The notes: generated from the sequence alone by a model not told the origin. A stretch of DNA of 64,000 nucleotides from PALSA-505 sp963699015 (GCA_963699015.1 CAVOSX010000006.1:62001-126000), one strand, 5' to 3'. Counted from the first letter of the stretch, positions 35,838-45,113 are shown. A program made the numbers and translations.

Positions 35838-35851
35838 GGGATTCTCCTTTC

Positions 35852-35896
35852 CCGGGTACCGGCGAACGGTGGTTTTGCCGGGTACCGGCGAACGGT
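35852..35896. repeat. 19-bp direct repeat with 26-bp period
   Basis: CCGGGTACCGGCGAACGGT occurs at 35852-35870 and again at 35878-35896, separated by GGTTTTG. It fills most of the gap between the DUF4097 gene and the small basic protein, directly upstream of the latter's ribosome site. It may be a regulator site or a duplication scar. Confidence 0.75.
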
Positions 35897-35906
35897 CGTC
35901 TCGGGA

Positions 35907-36707
35907 TCAGCGGCCCGGGTCAGCCCGGGTGATCTTGATGTCGCCGCTGACGCTCTTGCAGCGCAGGGTCAGGCCGGTGCCGTCGCTGCCGTCCTGCTCA
36001 TCGGCGTCGAGCTCGCTCCGGACCCGGCCGCTGAGTGACGAGAGGTCCAGGTAGATCCCGATGCCGGGCGCCACCCTCACGCTGACGTCGCCGGAGACGC
36101 TGCTCACGTCGGCCGTCCCGGTCGCGACGCTGTCGATCACCACGTCTCCGCTGGCCACCTGGGCCTGGACGGAGTGGGCGGCGTACCCGATGATCAGGTC
36201 TCCGCTGGCTGTCTTGGCCCTGACGTCGCCGCCGGCCCGCTGGATGACGGCATCGCCCGATGCCGTCTGAAGCACCGTCTCTCTGGTCACCTCTTGCAGC
36301 CGCACGTCGCCCGACGCCGTGCTGAGGTCGACGTCGCCCACCCGGTCGGCGGTCACGTCGCCGCTCGCGGTGTGCCCCTCCAGGGAGCCAATCTCGCCCG
36401 TGCACGACACGTCGGCCGAGGCGGTGCTGACCATGACCGCAGAGCCTTCGGGCAGCTCCACGGTGAGGTCGAGGGACGCGTCGCCGCGCAGGTGCACCCG
36501 GCGCCCAACCTCCACCGTCAGCGTCCCGCCGTCGAAGCCGACCTCGGCGTCGGCGATGAGCTTCTCGGCGGCCCTGGAGCCTGCGTGCTCCGGGAGCAGC
36601 GAGACGGTCACGGTCTGGGCGGACGTCGCCATCACTTTCACTCGTCCTGCGGGCAGTTGGATCTCGGCCTTGATCGGGCCGTCGGCGTTGAATTCCCAGG
36701 AAGTCAC
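35907..36707 (-). CDS. DUF4097 family beta-strand repeat protein
   Basis: A 266-residue protein built almost entirely of short beta-strand repeats; the unit TASGDV recurs (HTASGDVTADRVG, STASGDVRLQEV, TASGDAVIQRAG, TASGDLIIGY, VASGDVVIDSV, SVSGDVSVRVA), indicating a beta-helix or solenoid. No signal peptide or membrane span is visible. DUF4097 proteins are found widely with unclear roles, sometimes called putative adhesins, which does not suit a cytoplasmic protein. GTG 36707 is preferred over ATG 36731 because AAGGAG lies seven bases before it. Located downstream of a ribbon-helix-helix protein that likely controls the operon. Confidence 0.85.
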   Translation of the reverse strand: MTSWEFNADGPIKAEIQLPAGRVKVMATSAQTVTVSLLPEHAGSRAAEKLIADAEVGFDGGTLTVEVGRRVHLRGDASLDLTVELPEGSAVMVSTASADVSCTGEIGSLEGHTASGDVTADRVGDVDLSTASGDVRLQEVTRETVLQTASGDAVIQRAGGDVRAKTASGDLIIGYAAHSVQAQVASGDVVIDSVATGTADVSSVSGDVSVRVAPGIGIYLDLSSLSGRVRSELDADEQDGSDGTGLTLRCKSVSGDIKITRADPGR

Positions 36708-36816
36708 GGTGCTTCTCCTTCTGTCGGGCATGACGGAGCCCCGCGGGGCGTGGTCATGTTCTGGCTCGGGTGGTGTTGCCGGGGAACGGATAGGTCGTGG
36801 CGCGGGCCGCCGGGGC

Positions 36817-37323
36817 TCAGCTCCGGGCGAAGCCCGTGATGCGCTGCCCGGGGCCGCGCCGGGGCGAGCGGGGACTGGCCCCGGGTGGACTGTCGAGAGC
36901 CCGGCCCGCCGCGCGGACCAGCCAGGCGTTGAGCGACAGGCCGTCCTGGGCCGCCGCCGCCTCGGCGCGGGCCTTCAGCCCGTCCGGCAGCCGCAGCGTC
37001 ACCCGCGACGTCCCGCTTTCCTCCTCGCCCTCGCCGCGATCCGGGCCGGCCTGCGGCAAAGGCAGCGGAGCCAGCTCCTCCGCGGCGCGCACCACGACGA
37101 ACGTCGGGTTCCCCCCGGACAGCCGCAGCTCGATCGCGGTGTTGTCCAGCCGCGAGGTGATCTCCGCGGCCGCGCCAGACAGCACATCGAGCAAGGTCAG
37201 GCGGATGGACGAGTCGAGAGCCTCCGCGATCATCTGGCCGGCCCGCGCCACGTCCTCGCCCGCGACCCTGGTGACGGACGCGACCTCGCCTCTCAGCGTC
37301 TCGATGTACTCTGACAGCTCCAT
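36817..37323 (-). CDS. Ribbon-helix-helix (Arc/HicB-antitoxin-like) DNA-binding protein
   Basis: A 168-residue protein. The N-terminal two-thirds is a helical and beta region of unknown fold (MELSEYIETLRGEVASVTRV); residues about 105-145 form a ribbon-helix-helix: SRVTLRLPDGLKARAEAAAA followed by GLSLNAWLVRAAGRAL. The tail is basic and Pro/Arg-rich. Proteins of this build are often labelled HicB-family antitoxins, but no HicA toxin is nearby; the next genes are DUF4097 and a small basic protein. Its start codon overlaps the first of three TGACGTCA palindromes, so autoregulation is likely. Ribbon-helix-helix dimers typically bind such short tandem palindromes. Confidence 0.8.
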   Translation of the reverse strand: MELSEYIETLRGEVASVTRVAGEDVARAGQMIAEALDSSIRLTLLDVLSGAAAEITSRLDNTAIELRLSGGNPTFVVVRAAEELAPLPLPQAGPDRGEGEEESGTSRVTLRLPDGLKARAEAAAAQDGLSLNAWLVRAAGRALDSPPGASPRSPRRGPGQRITGFARS

Positions 37324-37384
37324 GACGTCATAGTGACACCATCCATGACGTCAGTCAAGTCACGGGATGCGTCACCTGACGTCA
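37323..37384. promoter_or_regulatory. Triple TGACGTCA operator at the RHH regulator promoter
   Basis: The 8-bp palindrome TGACGTCA occurs exactly at 37323-37330, 37346-37353 and 37377-37384. The first and third share a longer tail, TAGTGAC. The first overlaps the initiation codon of the ribbon-helix-helix gene, so binding there would block its transcription or translation. Three identical 8-mers in 62 bases is far beyond chance in this G+C-rich sequence. The regulator assignment is by position and family. Confidence 0.75.
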
Positions 37385-37475
37385 ATAGTGACGGCACACG
37401 GAGGTCATGATGCGTCAGAGTGGGGTGTCACAGTCGACGCCAGCTACCGGCAGGGCCGCCGCCGGCGCCGGTGTC

Positions 37476-38876
37476 CTACCTGGTCAGCCTGCTCACCGGC
37501 AGCCCGCGGATCGAGGCGTCCAGCACCTGCGCGGTGTGCGCCACCGGCATCGACACCCCCTGCGCGGCCAGCGCCGTGGCGATCTGCAGCGAGCAGCCGG
37601 GATTGGCGCTGATGAGCAACCGGGCGCCCGTCGCCCTGACGGTGGCGGCCTTGCGCCGGCCAAGCTCGCTCGCGGCTTCGGGCTGCAGCAGGTTGTAGAC
37701 GCCCGCCGAGCCGCAGCAGGTGCCGCCGTCTCCGGTTTCGGACAGCTCCAGGCCCGGGATGGCGCGCAGCAGCGCCCGCGGCTGGGCCTTGATGCCCTGC
37801 GCGTGGCCGAGGTGGCAGGCGTCGTGGTACACCGCGGACACCGGCAGCGGGTGCCGGGCGGCCGCCGGGGGACTGGCCAGCTCGGCCAGGAACTCGGCGA
37901 AGTCGCGCACCCGGCCGGCCAGCGCCGCGGCCCGCGCCGCCCAGGCCGGATCGCCCGCCAGCAGCTGGCCGTACTCCTTCATCGCCGAGCCGCAGCCCGC
38001 CGAGTTGACCACGATCGCGTCCACCCCCGCGGCCTCGAACGTGGCGATCGTGCGCCTGGCCAGCCGCAGCGCTTGTGACCTGCGGCCGGAATGCAGCGAC
38101 AGCGCGCCACAGCACCCCTGCCCGTTCGGTATGACAACGTCGCATCCCTCGGCCGCGAGGACACGCGCCGTGGCTGTGTTGACCTGGGGGAAGAAGGCGC
38201 CCTGGACGCAGCCGGTGAGCATCCCCACCATGGCGCGGCGCGGCCCGCGCGCCGCTACCCGGCGCGGCAGCCGCGGCACCCGCCCGGCCGGCGGCGGCGC
38301 CAGCCGCAGCGCCGCGGCCAGCTCGGGGGACAGCCGGCCGGGCAGGCTGCTGCGCCTGACCACCTGGTCCAGCCCGGTCCGCTGCGCGGCCCGCAGCGGG
38401 CCGGTCAGCAGCCGCAGCCGCCGCGGGTACGGGAACACCGCGAAGATCGCGGCCCTGGTCGCGCGGTCGCGCAGCGTCCTGCGGTACTCGTCCTCGCCCT
38501 CGCCCGCGCCGGGTGGCGGCCCTGGCCGGTCGCGGGCGTCCTCGACCCAGCTGCGCGCGGACTCGATCAGCCGGTCGTAGCGCACCCCCGACGGGCAGGC
38601 GGGCACGCAGGCCATGCAGCCGAGGCAGCGGTCGAGGTGCTTGGCGGTGGACTCGTTCAGCCCGGCACCGTCCAGGACCTGTGTCATCAGGTGAATCCGG
38701 CCGCGCGGCGAGTCCATCTCCTCGCCCCACAGCTGATAGGTGGGACAGGCCGGCAGGCAGAAGCCGCAGTGCACGCAGTCCCCGGCCAGAGCGCTCAGCT
38801 CCTCGACCGGATCGCGGCGGCCGTCCGCCCCGGCGGCCGCGTCGGCGGGCGTCCCGGCCCGGCCGTGTGCGTCCAT
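37476..38876 (-). CDS. glcF: Glycolate oxidase iron-sulfur subunit
   Basis: Electron-transfer subunit of membrane-associated glycolate dehydrogenase. The 466 residues contain two 4Fe-4S motifs, CVHCGFCLPACPTY and CLGCMACVPACPSG, and two CCG domains, seen as GQGCCGALSLHSG with YHDACHLGHAQG and GTCCGSAGVYN. ATG 38876 follows GGGAGGGATCTG and overlaps the glcE stop by one base (TGATG), so translation is coupled. It is the last gene of the aceB-glcD-glcE-glcF set, about 150 bases beyond the three-palindrome operator that faces the other way. Confidence 0.94.
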   Translation of the reverse strand: MDAHGRAGTPADAAAGADGRRDPVEELSALAGDCVHCGFCLPACPTYQLWGEEMDSPRGRIHLMTQVLDGAGLNESTAKHLDRCLGCMACVPACPSGVRYDRLIESARSWVEDARDRPGPPPGAGEGEDEYRRTLRDRATRAAIFAVFPYPRRLRLLTGPLRAAQRTGLDQVVRRSSLPGRLSPELAAALRLAPPPAGRVPRLPRRVAARGPRRAMVGMLTGCVQGAFFPQVNTATARVLAAEGCDVVIPNGQGCCGALSLHSGRRSQALRLARRTIATFEAAGVDAIVVNSAGCGSAMKEYGQLLAGDPAWAARAAALAGRVRDFAEFLAELASPPAAARHPLPVSAVYHDACHLGHAQGIKAQPRALLRAIPGLELSETGDGGTCCGSAGVYNLLQPEAASELGRRKAATVRATGARLLISANPGCSLQIATALAAQGVSMPVAHTAQVLDASIRGLPVSRLTR

Positions 38877-40219
38877 CAGATCCCTCCCGCGAACCGGCCA
38901 GGGGCCATCCGGTGGCCGGGATCGAACTGGTCCTTCACCGACCGCATCAGCGCGGCGCCCGGGACCGGCCCCCACACATCGACCGCGGTGCGGACCAGCG
39001 GCGAGGCGTTGAGCACCACCACGCTGCCGCGGGCCGGCGGGAAGCCCGCGGCCGGCGCCCGCCCCACGTCGGCCCGCAGCATGGCCACGAACCTCGCCAC
39101 CGCGTCGGGCCCGGCCAGGCTGTCCACGGCCACGTAGAGCACGCCCGCGCCCGGCGAGCCGCCGACGGCCGGGTCCACCCCGGCGGCCGCGGCCACCGCG
39201 TCCAGGCCGTCCAGGACATCGCGCAGCGCGCCGGACCAGAACGCGATCCTTATCAGCGTGCTGTCGCTGGCCGCCGCGGCGCCGTGCCCCCACCAGCCCG
39301 GCGGCTCGTCAGCCGCCGCGGCGCCGCTTCCCAGCAGCTCGCGCATCCCGGACACGCGCTCCGGCACGCCAGCCGGGTTGCCCTCAAGCAGCACGCCCAC
39401 CCGGACCGGTGCGCCGCAGGCAGGCCGGTCGATCTCCACCGCCGACGCCTGCAGCTGGGACTGCAGCGCGGCGGCCACCGCGGCTGCCGCCTCGGCCGTG
39501 CTGCCGCACTCGAGCGTGACGTAGGCCGTCGCGGCCGGGACCGGGTGCAGCCGGAACGTGGCCTCGACGATCAGGCCCAGGGTCCCGAACGACCCGGCGA
39601 ACAGCTTGCCCAGGTCATAGCCGGCCACGTTCTTGACCACCTTGCCGCCGGAGCGGGCCAGCTGGCCGTCCGGGCGGATCACGGTGATGCCGATCACCAG
39701 GTCGCGCGGCGTGCCGTAGCGCAGTCGCCGCGGGCCGGCCATCCCGGTAGCCAGCACCCCACCGACCGTGCCGGCGTCACCGCCGGCCGGCACCGGCACG
39801 TCGAGCGACAGCTGCTGGCCGGCCTGGCCGAGCACCTCGGCCAGCCGCTCCATCCGGACCCCGGCCTGCAGCCGCGCGATCCAGTCACCGGAGGCGTGCT
39901 CCAGCACCCGGTCGAGCCTGCCGGTGTCGATCACCAGGTCGCAGCTGCGCGGCGGCAGCCCCCAGGACAGCCGGGATCCGGTGCCGCGCGGCACGACCGT
40001 GAGGCCGAGCCCGGCCGCGGCACGCATGGTCGCCGCGGCCTCGGCGGTGCTGGCCGGGACGGCGACCCAGGACGGCAGCACGCCCGCTATCGCGTCCGCC
40101 GGGCCGGCCCGGCGCAGGCCGGCGCACGCCGCGGCCAGCACGTCCTGCGCGCCGCCCGGTGCCGGCCCGGGGCGGCTGGCCGGACTGGCCTGGCCGCCGA
40201 CGGCAGGCTGGCTGGTCAC
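38876..40219 (-). CDS. glcE: Glycolate oxidase FAD-binding subunit GlcE
   Basis: Second FAD-domain subunit of glycolate dehydrogenase, 447 residues. The PCMH-type FAD fold is seen in VVPRGTGSRLSWGLPP, the GGVLATGMAGPRRLRYGTPR segment and GGKVVKNVAGYDLGKLFAGS, where GlcE proteins share the KNVAGYD motif. The C-terminal part includes the usual RxxKDQFDPGHRMAPGRF ending. GTG 40219 overlaps the glcD stop as GTGA; an open extension to 40348 belongs to glcD's sequence in another frame. A long Ala-rich middle (about 235-350) is looser than in proteobacterial GlcE. Confidence 0.93.
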   Translation of the reverse strand: MTSQPAVGGQASPASRPGPAPGGAQDVLAAACAGLRRAGPADAIAGVLPSWVAVPASTAEAAATMRAAAGLGLTVVPRGTGSRLSWGLPPRSCDLVIDTGRLDRVLEHASGDWIARLQAGVRMERLAEVLGQAGQQLSLDVPVPAGGDAGTVGGVLATGMAGPRRLRYGTPRDLVIGITVIRPDGQLARSGGKVVKNVAGYDLGKLFAGSFGTLGLIVEATFRLHPVPAATAYVTLECGSTAEAAAAVAAALQSQLQASAVEIDRPACGAPVRVGVLLEGNPAGVPERVSGMRELLGSGAAAADEPPGWWGHGAAAASDSTLIRIAFWSGALRDVLDGLDAVAAAAGVDPAVGGSPGAGVLYVAVDSLAGPDAVARFVAMLRADVGRAPAAGFPPARGSVVVLNASPLVRTAVDVWGPVPGAALMRSVKDQFDPGHRMAPGRFAGGI

Positions 40220-41664
40220 AGCAGGTCCGCCTGCCCGGAGGCGACCAGCGGATGCGGTTCGCGCGTGATGCCGGGCCGCTCGCCGCACAGCCGCGGGGTG
40301 GGGTAGATCTTGCCCGGGTTGCACAGCCCGCGCGGGTCGAACGCGCACCGCACCATCTGCATGGTGTCCAGGTCTACGGGGCTGAACATCCTCGGCATGT
40401 ACTTCGACTTGTCCACGCCCACGCCGTGCTCCCCGGTGATCGACCCGCCGTGCTCGATGCAGAGGTCGAGGATCGCGCCGGATAGCTCCTCGGCGGCTTC
40501 GGGGTCGGTGCCGGAGTCGAGCAGTACCAGCGGGTGCAGGTTCCCGTCGCCGGCGTGGAACACGTTGGCCACCCGGATCCCGGTCTCGGCGGACAGCGCC
40601 GCGATCCGGTCCAGCACGTCCTGCAGCGCGGTGCGCGGCACCACGCCGTCCTGCACGATGTAGGCAGTGCTGATCCGGCCGACGGCGGCGAACGCGGACT
40701 TGCGGCCGGCCCAGATGACGGCCCGCTCGGCCGGGTCGGCCGCGGCCCGGATCTCGGTCGCCCCGGCCTGCTCGCAGAGGGCCCTGACCGCCGCGGTCTC
40801 GGCCTCGACGTCCGCCGCCGGGCCGTCCAGCTCGACGATCAGCACGGCGCCCGCGCCGACGGGATAGTTGCAGTGCACGGCGGCCTCGGCCGCCTCGACG
40901 GACAGCGCGTCCATCATCTCGATCGCGGCGGGCACGATGCCGGCCGCGATGATCGCGGAGACCGCGGCCCCTCCCTCACCGGTCGTGCCGAACCCGGCTA
41001 GCAGCGTGGTCACCGCGGCCGGGATCCTGGTCAGCCGGACGATGACCTTGGTGACGATGCCCATCGTGCCCTCGGACCCGGTGAACGCGCCCAGCAGGTC
41101 ATAGCCGGGCGCGGCCCCGGTGCCGTCACCCAGCCAGACGATCTCGCCGGCCGGGGTCACCACCTCCAGGCCGGCCACGTGGTTCACCGTGAAGCCGTGC
41201 TTCAGGCAGTGCGCGCCGCCCGAATTCTCGGCCACGTTCCCGCCGACCGAGCAGATGACCTGGCTGGAGGGATCCGGGGCGTAGAAGTACCCGAAAGGCT
41301 CCGCGGCCTTGCTCACCGCCAGGTTGGTCACTCCCGGCTCGACGACGGCGCGGCGGCTGTGCGGATCCACCTCGATGATCTTGCGCATCCGGGACGTGAC
41401 GATCAGCACGCCGTCTGCCGGCGCCAGCGCCCCCCCGGACAGGCCCGTGCCCGACCCGCGGGCGACGAACGGGACCCCGGCCGCGGCGCACGCCCGCACC
41501 ACCCCGGCTACCTCCTCGGCCGTCTCCGGCAGCACCACCAGGCCAGGGATGCTGCGGTGGGAGGTGAGCCCGTCGCACTCGTAGGTCCGCAGCTCGGCCG
41601 GGTCGGTGATCACGTAGTCCGCGCCGCAAGCTTCGGTCACCGCCGGGATCAGCGTGTCGATCAT
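40216..41664 (-). CDS. glcD: Glycolate oxidase subunit GlcD
   Basis: Main flavoprotein subunit, oxidising glycolate (or D-lactate-like 2-hydroxyacids) to glyoxylate. The 482 residues show the FAD-binding FVARGSGTGLSGGALAPADG, GGNVAENSGGAHCLKHG and FTGSEGTMGIVTK, and the C-terminal oxidase motif NVFHAGDGNLHPL with EHGGSITGEHGVGVDKSKYM. ATG 41664 follows GGGAGGAG by five bases. Lies 88 bases after aceB on the same strand, whose product consumes glyoxylate. A stand-alone lactate dehydrogenase is less likely because GlcE and GlcF are adjacent. Confidence 0.95.
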   Translation of the reverse strand: MIDTLIPAVTEACGADYVITDPAELRTYECDGLTSHRSIPGLVVLPETAEEVAGVVRACAAAGVPFVARGSGTGLSGGALAPADGVLIVTSRMRKIIEVDPHSRRAVVEPGVTNLAVSKAAEPFGYFYAPDPSSQVICSVGGNVAENSGGAHCLKHGFTVNHVAGLEVVTPAGEIVWLGDGTGAAPGYDLLGAFTGSEGTMGIVTKVIVRLTRIPAAVTTLLAGFGTTGEGGAAVSAIIAAGIVPAAIEMMDALSVEAAEAAVHCNYPVGAGAVLIVELDGPAADVEAETAAVRALCEQAGATEIRAAADPAERAVIWAGRKSAFAAVGRISTAYIVQDGVVPRTALQDVLDRIAALSAETGIRVANVFHAGDGNLHPLVLLDSGTDPEAAEELSGAILDLCIEHGGSITGEHGVGVDKSKYMPRMFSPVDLDTMQMVRCAFDPRGLCNPGKIYPTPRLCGERPGITREPHPLVASGQADLL

Positions 41665-41752
41665 CGCAACTCCTCCCACATCTCCTCCCGCATCGTGGCG
41701 GCGGTCCGGCCGGCCTGGCCGCCCGGGTGGCCGCCGTCGCGGCGAGCGCCGG

Positions 41753-43362
41753 TCACGGCATGCGCTCGTAGGCGGGCAAGGTGAGGAACTCGGAGTAGTC
41801 GTCGGCCAGCGCGACCTCCTTGAACAGCGCGACCGCGTCGCCGTAGCGGGCGGTCCTGAACTCCTCGCCGCCCTGCTCGCGCACCTTGGCCAGTTCCTCG
41901 TCGATGATCCGCGCCACCAGGTCCTGGGTGACCTTCTCGCCGGTGTCGTCCAGCGTGATGTCGTTGTGCAGCCACTGCCAGACCTGGGACCGGGCGATCT
42001 CCGCCGTGGCCGCGTCCTCCATCAGGTTGAAGATCGCGACCGCGCCGGACCCGTTCAGCCAGCTGGCCAGGTACTGCAGCCCCACGCTGACGTCGTTCCT
42101 GAGCCCGGCCTCGGTGATCTCACCCGGGGTCTTGGCCACCGAGAGGAGGTCCTCGGCGGTGACGTTCACCTCGTCGCGCAGCTTGTCCAGCTGGTTCGGC
42201 CGGTCGCCGAGCACGCCGTCGAACACCTCCCGGCACAGCGGCACAAGGTCCGGGTGAGCGACCCAGGAGCCGTCGAACCCGTCGCCCGACTCGCGGGTCT
42301 TGTCCTGGCGCACCTTCTCCATCGCGATCTTGTTGACCTCGGGGTCGCGCCTGCTCGGGATGAAGGCGGCCATGCCGCCGATCGCGTGCGCGCCCCGGCC
42401 GTGGCAGGTCTTGACCAGCAGCTCGGTGTAGGCCCGCATGAACGGGGCGGTCATCGCGACCGAATTGCGGTCGGGCAGCACGAAGTCCCGCCCGCGGCTC
42501 CGGAAGTTCTTGATCACGCTGAACAGGTAGTCCCAGCGGCCGGCGTTCAGGCCGGCCGAGTGCCCCCTGAGCTCGTAGAGGATCTCCTCCATCTGGAACG
42601 CGGCGGGGATGGTCTCGATGAGCACGGTCGCCCTGATCGTGCCGCGCGGGATGCCCAGCGCGTCCTGGGCGATGTTGAACGCGTCGTTCCACAGCCGCGC
42701 CTCGAGGTAGTGCTCGGTCTTGGCCAGGTAGAAGTACGGGCCCTGGCCCTTGTCCAGCTGCCTTCGGGCCGATGTGGTCATGTACAGCGCGAAGTCGGTG
42801 AGGCTGCCGGACGCGCGCTGGCCGTCGATGCTGATGTGCTTCTCGTCCAGGTGCCAGCCGCGCGGCCTGACCACGATCGTGGCCAGCTCCTCGTCCGGCC
42901 GCAGCTGGTACTGCTTGCCCTCGTCGCTGGTGAAGTCGATCGTCGCGGTCCAGCGCGTCCCTGAGGTTGAGCTGGCCGCCGATCATGTTGTCCCACAGCG
43001 GCGTGTTGGCGTCCTCGAAGTCGGCCAGCCAGACCTTGGCGCCGGAGTTGAGCGCGTTGATCGTCATCTTCCTGTCGGTCGGCCCGGTGATCTCCACCCG
43101 CCGGTCCACCAGTCCCGGGGCGGGCGCCGCGACCCGCCAGGACCGGTCGTCGCGGACGCTCCTGGTCTGCGCGAGGAAGTCGAGCGTCCCGCCCTCGGCC
43201 AGCGCGCGCTGCCGTTCGTGCCGGGCGTCCAGCAGCTCGGCCCGGCGCGGCGCCGAGCTCCCGGTGCAGGGCGGCGATCAGGCGGAGCGCCTCATCGGTC
43301 AGGATCTCCTCGTATCTCGGGCCCGCCCGGCCGGTGATCTGCACGCCATCGATGTCCGTCAC
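41753..43362 (-). CDS. aceB: Malate synthase A, frame broken twice
   Basis: Condenses glyoxylate with acetyl-CoA to malate. After repair about 536 residues, matching malate synthase A. Parts are VTDIDGVQITGRAGPRYEEI (start, GTG 43362 behind GGGAGG), then RRVEITGPTDRKMTINALNS with ADFEDANTPLWDN, then PRGWHLDEKHI, VLIETIPAAFQMEEILYEL and FDGSWVAHPDL. One base seems inserted near 43253 (repair gives RELAPRRAELL) and one near 42944 (repair gives DRTIDFTSDEGKQYQL). All catalytic segments survive, so sequencing error is favoured. First gene of the glycolate operon aceB-glcDEF. Confidence 0.92.
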
Positions 43363-43637
43363 GCTGTGCACCTCCCGAGTAGTGGCCTCCATCCTAGAAA
43401 CCCGCGCCGCATCCCGTAAGCCGCGCCCGTCCGCTGTCCCGCCGCACCCCCAGCCGGGTGCCTGGCGCGGGTCCCGGGGCTCGGGTGCCGGCGCTGCCGG
43501 GCCAGCGCCTGATACCCCGGGCACATACCGCGCCGCCCGGTTGTTAATCAGGTGAGAGGACGTCAGGACCGTGGGACTATCGGGGCGAAGGCGCCGGGCG
43601 GTATCCGGCCTGGCGAGGTTCCCTGACTGGGAGGACG

Positions 43638-45113
43638 ATGAGTTCACCATTGCGCATCCTGGCTGACGAGACAGCGGCCCCGCTGGTCACCCGGCCTGAG
43701 ACGGGTGAGCTGGACCTTGAGGACCGGGCCGCGCTGCGCCGGGTAGCCGGGATGTCCACCGAGCTGCAGGACATCAGCGAGGTCGAGTACCGGGAGCTGC
43801 GCCTTGAGCGGGTTGTCCTCATCGGGGTGTGGACCGAGGGCACGCTGGCCAGCGCGGAGAACTCGCTGCGCGAGCTGTCCCGGCTTGCCGAGACCGCGGG
43901 GTCGCAGGTGCTTGACGGCCTCATCCAGCGTCGCGGCAGGCCGGATCCGGCCACCTACGTCGGTGCGGGCAAGGCGGCCGAGCTCGCGGAGATCGTGACC
44001 GAGGCGGGAGCCGACACCGTGATCTGCGACGGGGAGCTCAGCCCCAGCCAGCTACGCCGGCTGGAGGGCGTCGTGCGGGTGAAGGTGATCGACCGCACGG
44101 CCCTGATCCTGGACATCTTCGCCCAGCACGCCCGGAGCAAGGAAGGCAAGGCGCAGGTCGAGCTGGCCCAGCTGGAGTACCTGCTGCCCAGGCTCCGCGG
44201 CTGGGGCGAGTCCCTGTCCCGCCAGGCCGGCGGCCGGGTGGCGGCCGGCGGCGGCATCGGGACCCGTGGCCCCGGCGAGACGAAGATCGAGACCGACCGG
44301 CGGCGGATCCGGACCAGGACGGCCAAGCTGCGCCGGGAGCTGGCCGGCATGGCCACCGGGCGCGAGGTAAAGCGCGGCCGACGGCGGCGCCGTGAGGTGC
44401 CCTCGGTGGCGATCGCCGGCTACACGAACGCCGGCAAGTCCAGCCTGCTGAACCGGGTGACCGGATCGGGCGTCCTGGTGGCCGACTCGCTGTTCGCCAC
44501 CCTGGACTCGGCCGTGCGCCGGGCCCGGACGCCCTCGGGCAGGCTGTTCACGCTGACCGACACGGTGGGCTTCGTCCGGCACCTGCCGCACCAGCTCGTC
44601 GAGGCGTTCCGGGCCACGCTCGAAGAGGTGGCGCAGGCCGACCTGATCCTGCACGTGGTGGACGGCTCGGACCCGGATCCGCTGGCCCAGCTGGCCGCCG
44701 TGCGCGAGGTGCTGAGGGAGATCGGCGCCGGCGATGTCGCGGAGCTCGTGGTGATCAACAAGTCGGACGCGGCCGACCCGATCGCGGTCCAGGCCGTGAT
44801 GCAGCGCGAGCGCAACTGCGTGGTGGTCTCCGCCCAGACCGGCGCGGGCATCGGCGAGCTGCTCGCGGCGGTGGAAGGCGCCCTTCCCCGGCACGACACC
44901 CGGGTATGCACGGTGCTGCCCTACGAGCGCGGTGACCTGCTCGCGCGCGCCCACGAGGAGGGCGAGGTGATCGAGCTGCGATACGGCGCGGACGGCACCC
45001 TCGTCCAGGCCCGGGTGCCGATGTCGCTCGCGGCCGAGTTCGAGCGGGTGGGCCGGCGGGCCGCGGCCTGGGACGGTACCGATATTACGCAGAGTGACGG
45101 CGGCGGGGAATAA
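43638..45113 (+). CDS. hflX: GTPase HflX
   Basis: Ribosome-binding GTPase that splits stalled or hibernating ribosomes, notably after heat stress. The 491 residues comprise the HflX domain (GLIQRRGRPDPATYVGAGK, near residue 95, and DRTALILDIFAQHARSKEGK), a linker with GTRGPGETKIETDRRRI, and the G domain with P-loop IAGYTNAGKSSLLN at about 259-272, DTVGF and NKSD. The ATG at 43638 follows GGGAGGAC. The usual actinomycete order miaB-miaA-dapF-hflX is broken here by the 8-kb DUF4097/glycolate block on the opposite strand. Confidence 0.94.
   Translation: MSSPLRILADETAAPLVTRPETGELDLEDRAALRRVAGMSTELQDISEVEYRELRLERVVLIGVWTEGTLASAENSLRELSRLAETAGSQVLDGLIQRRGRPDPATYVGAGKAAELAEIVTEAGADTVICDGELSPSQLRRLEGVVRVKVIDRTALILDIFAQHARSKEGKAQVELAQLEYLLPRLRGWGESLSRQAGGRVAAGGGIGTRGPGETKIETDRRRIRTRTAKLRRELAGMATGREVKRGRRRRREVPSVAIAGYTNAGKSSLLNRVTGSGVLVADSLFATLDSAVRRARTPSGRLFTLTDTVGFVRHLPHQLVEAFRATLEEVAQADLILHVVDGSDPDPLAQLAAVREVLREIGAGDVAELVVINKSDAADPIAVQAVMQRERNCVVVSAQTGAGIGELLAAVEGALPRHDTRVCTVLPYERGDLLARAHEEGEVIELRYGADGTLVQARVPMSLAAEFERVGRRAAAWDGTDITQSDGGGE

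Noticed and set aside
36817..37323. HicAB toxin-antitoxin system
   Set aside because: No HicA-like toxin gene lies on either side; only the antitoxin-like DNA-binding domain is present.
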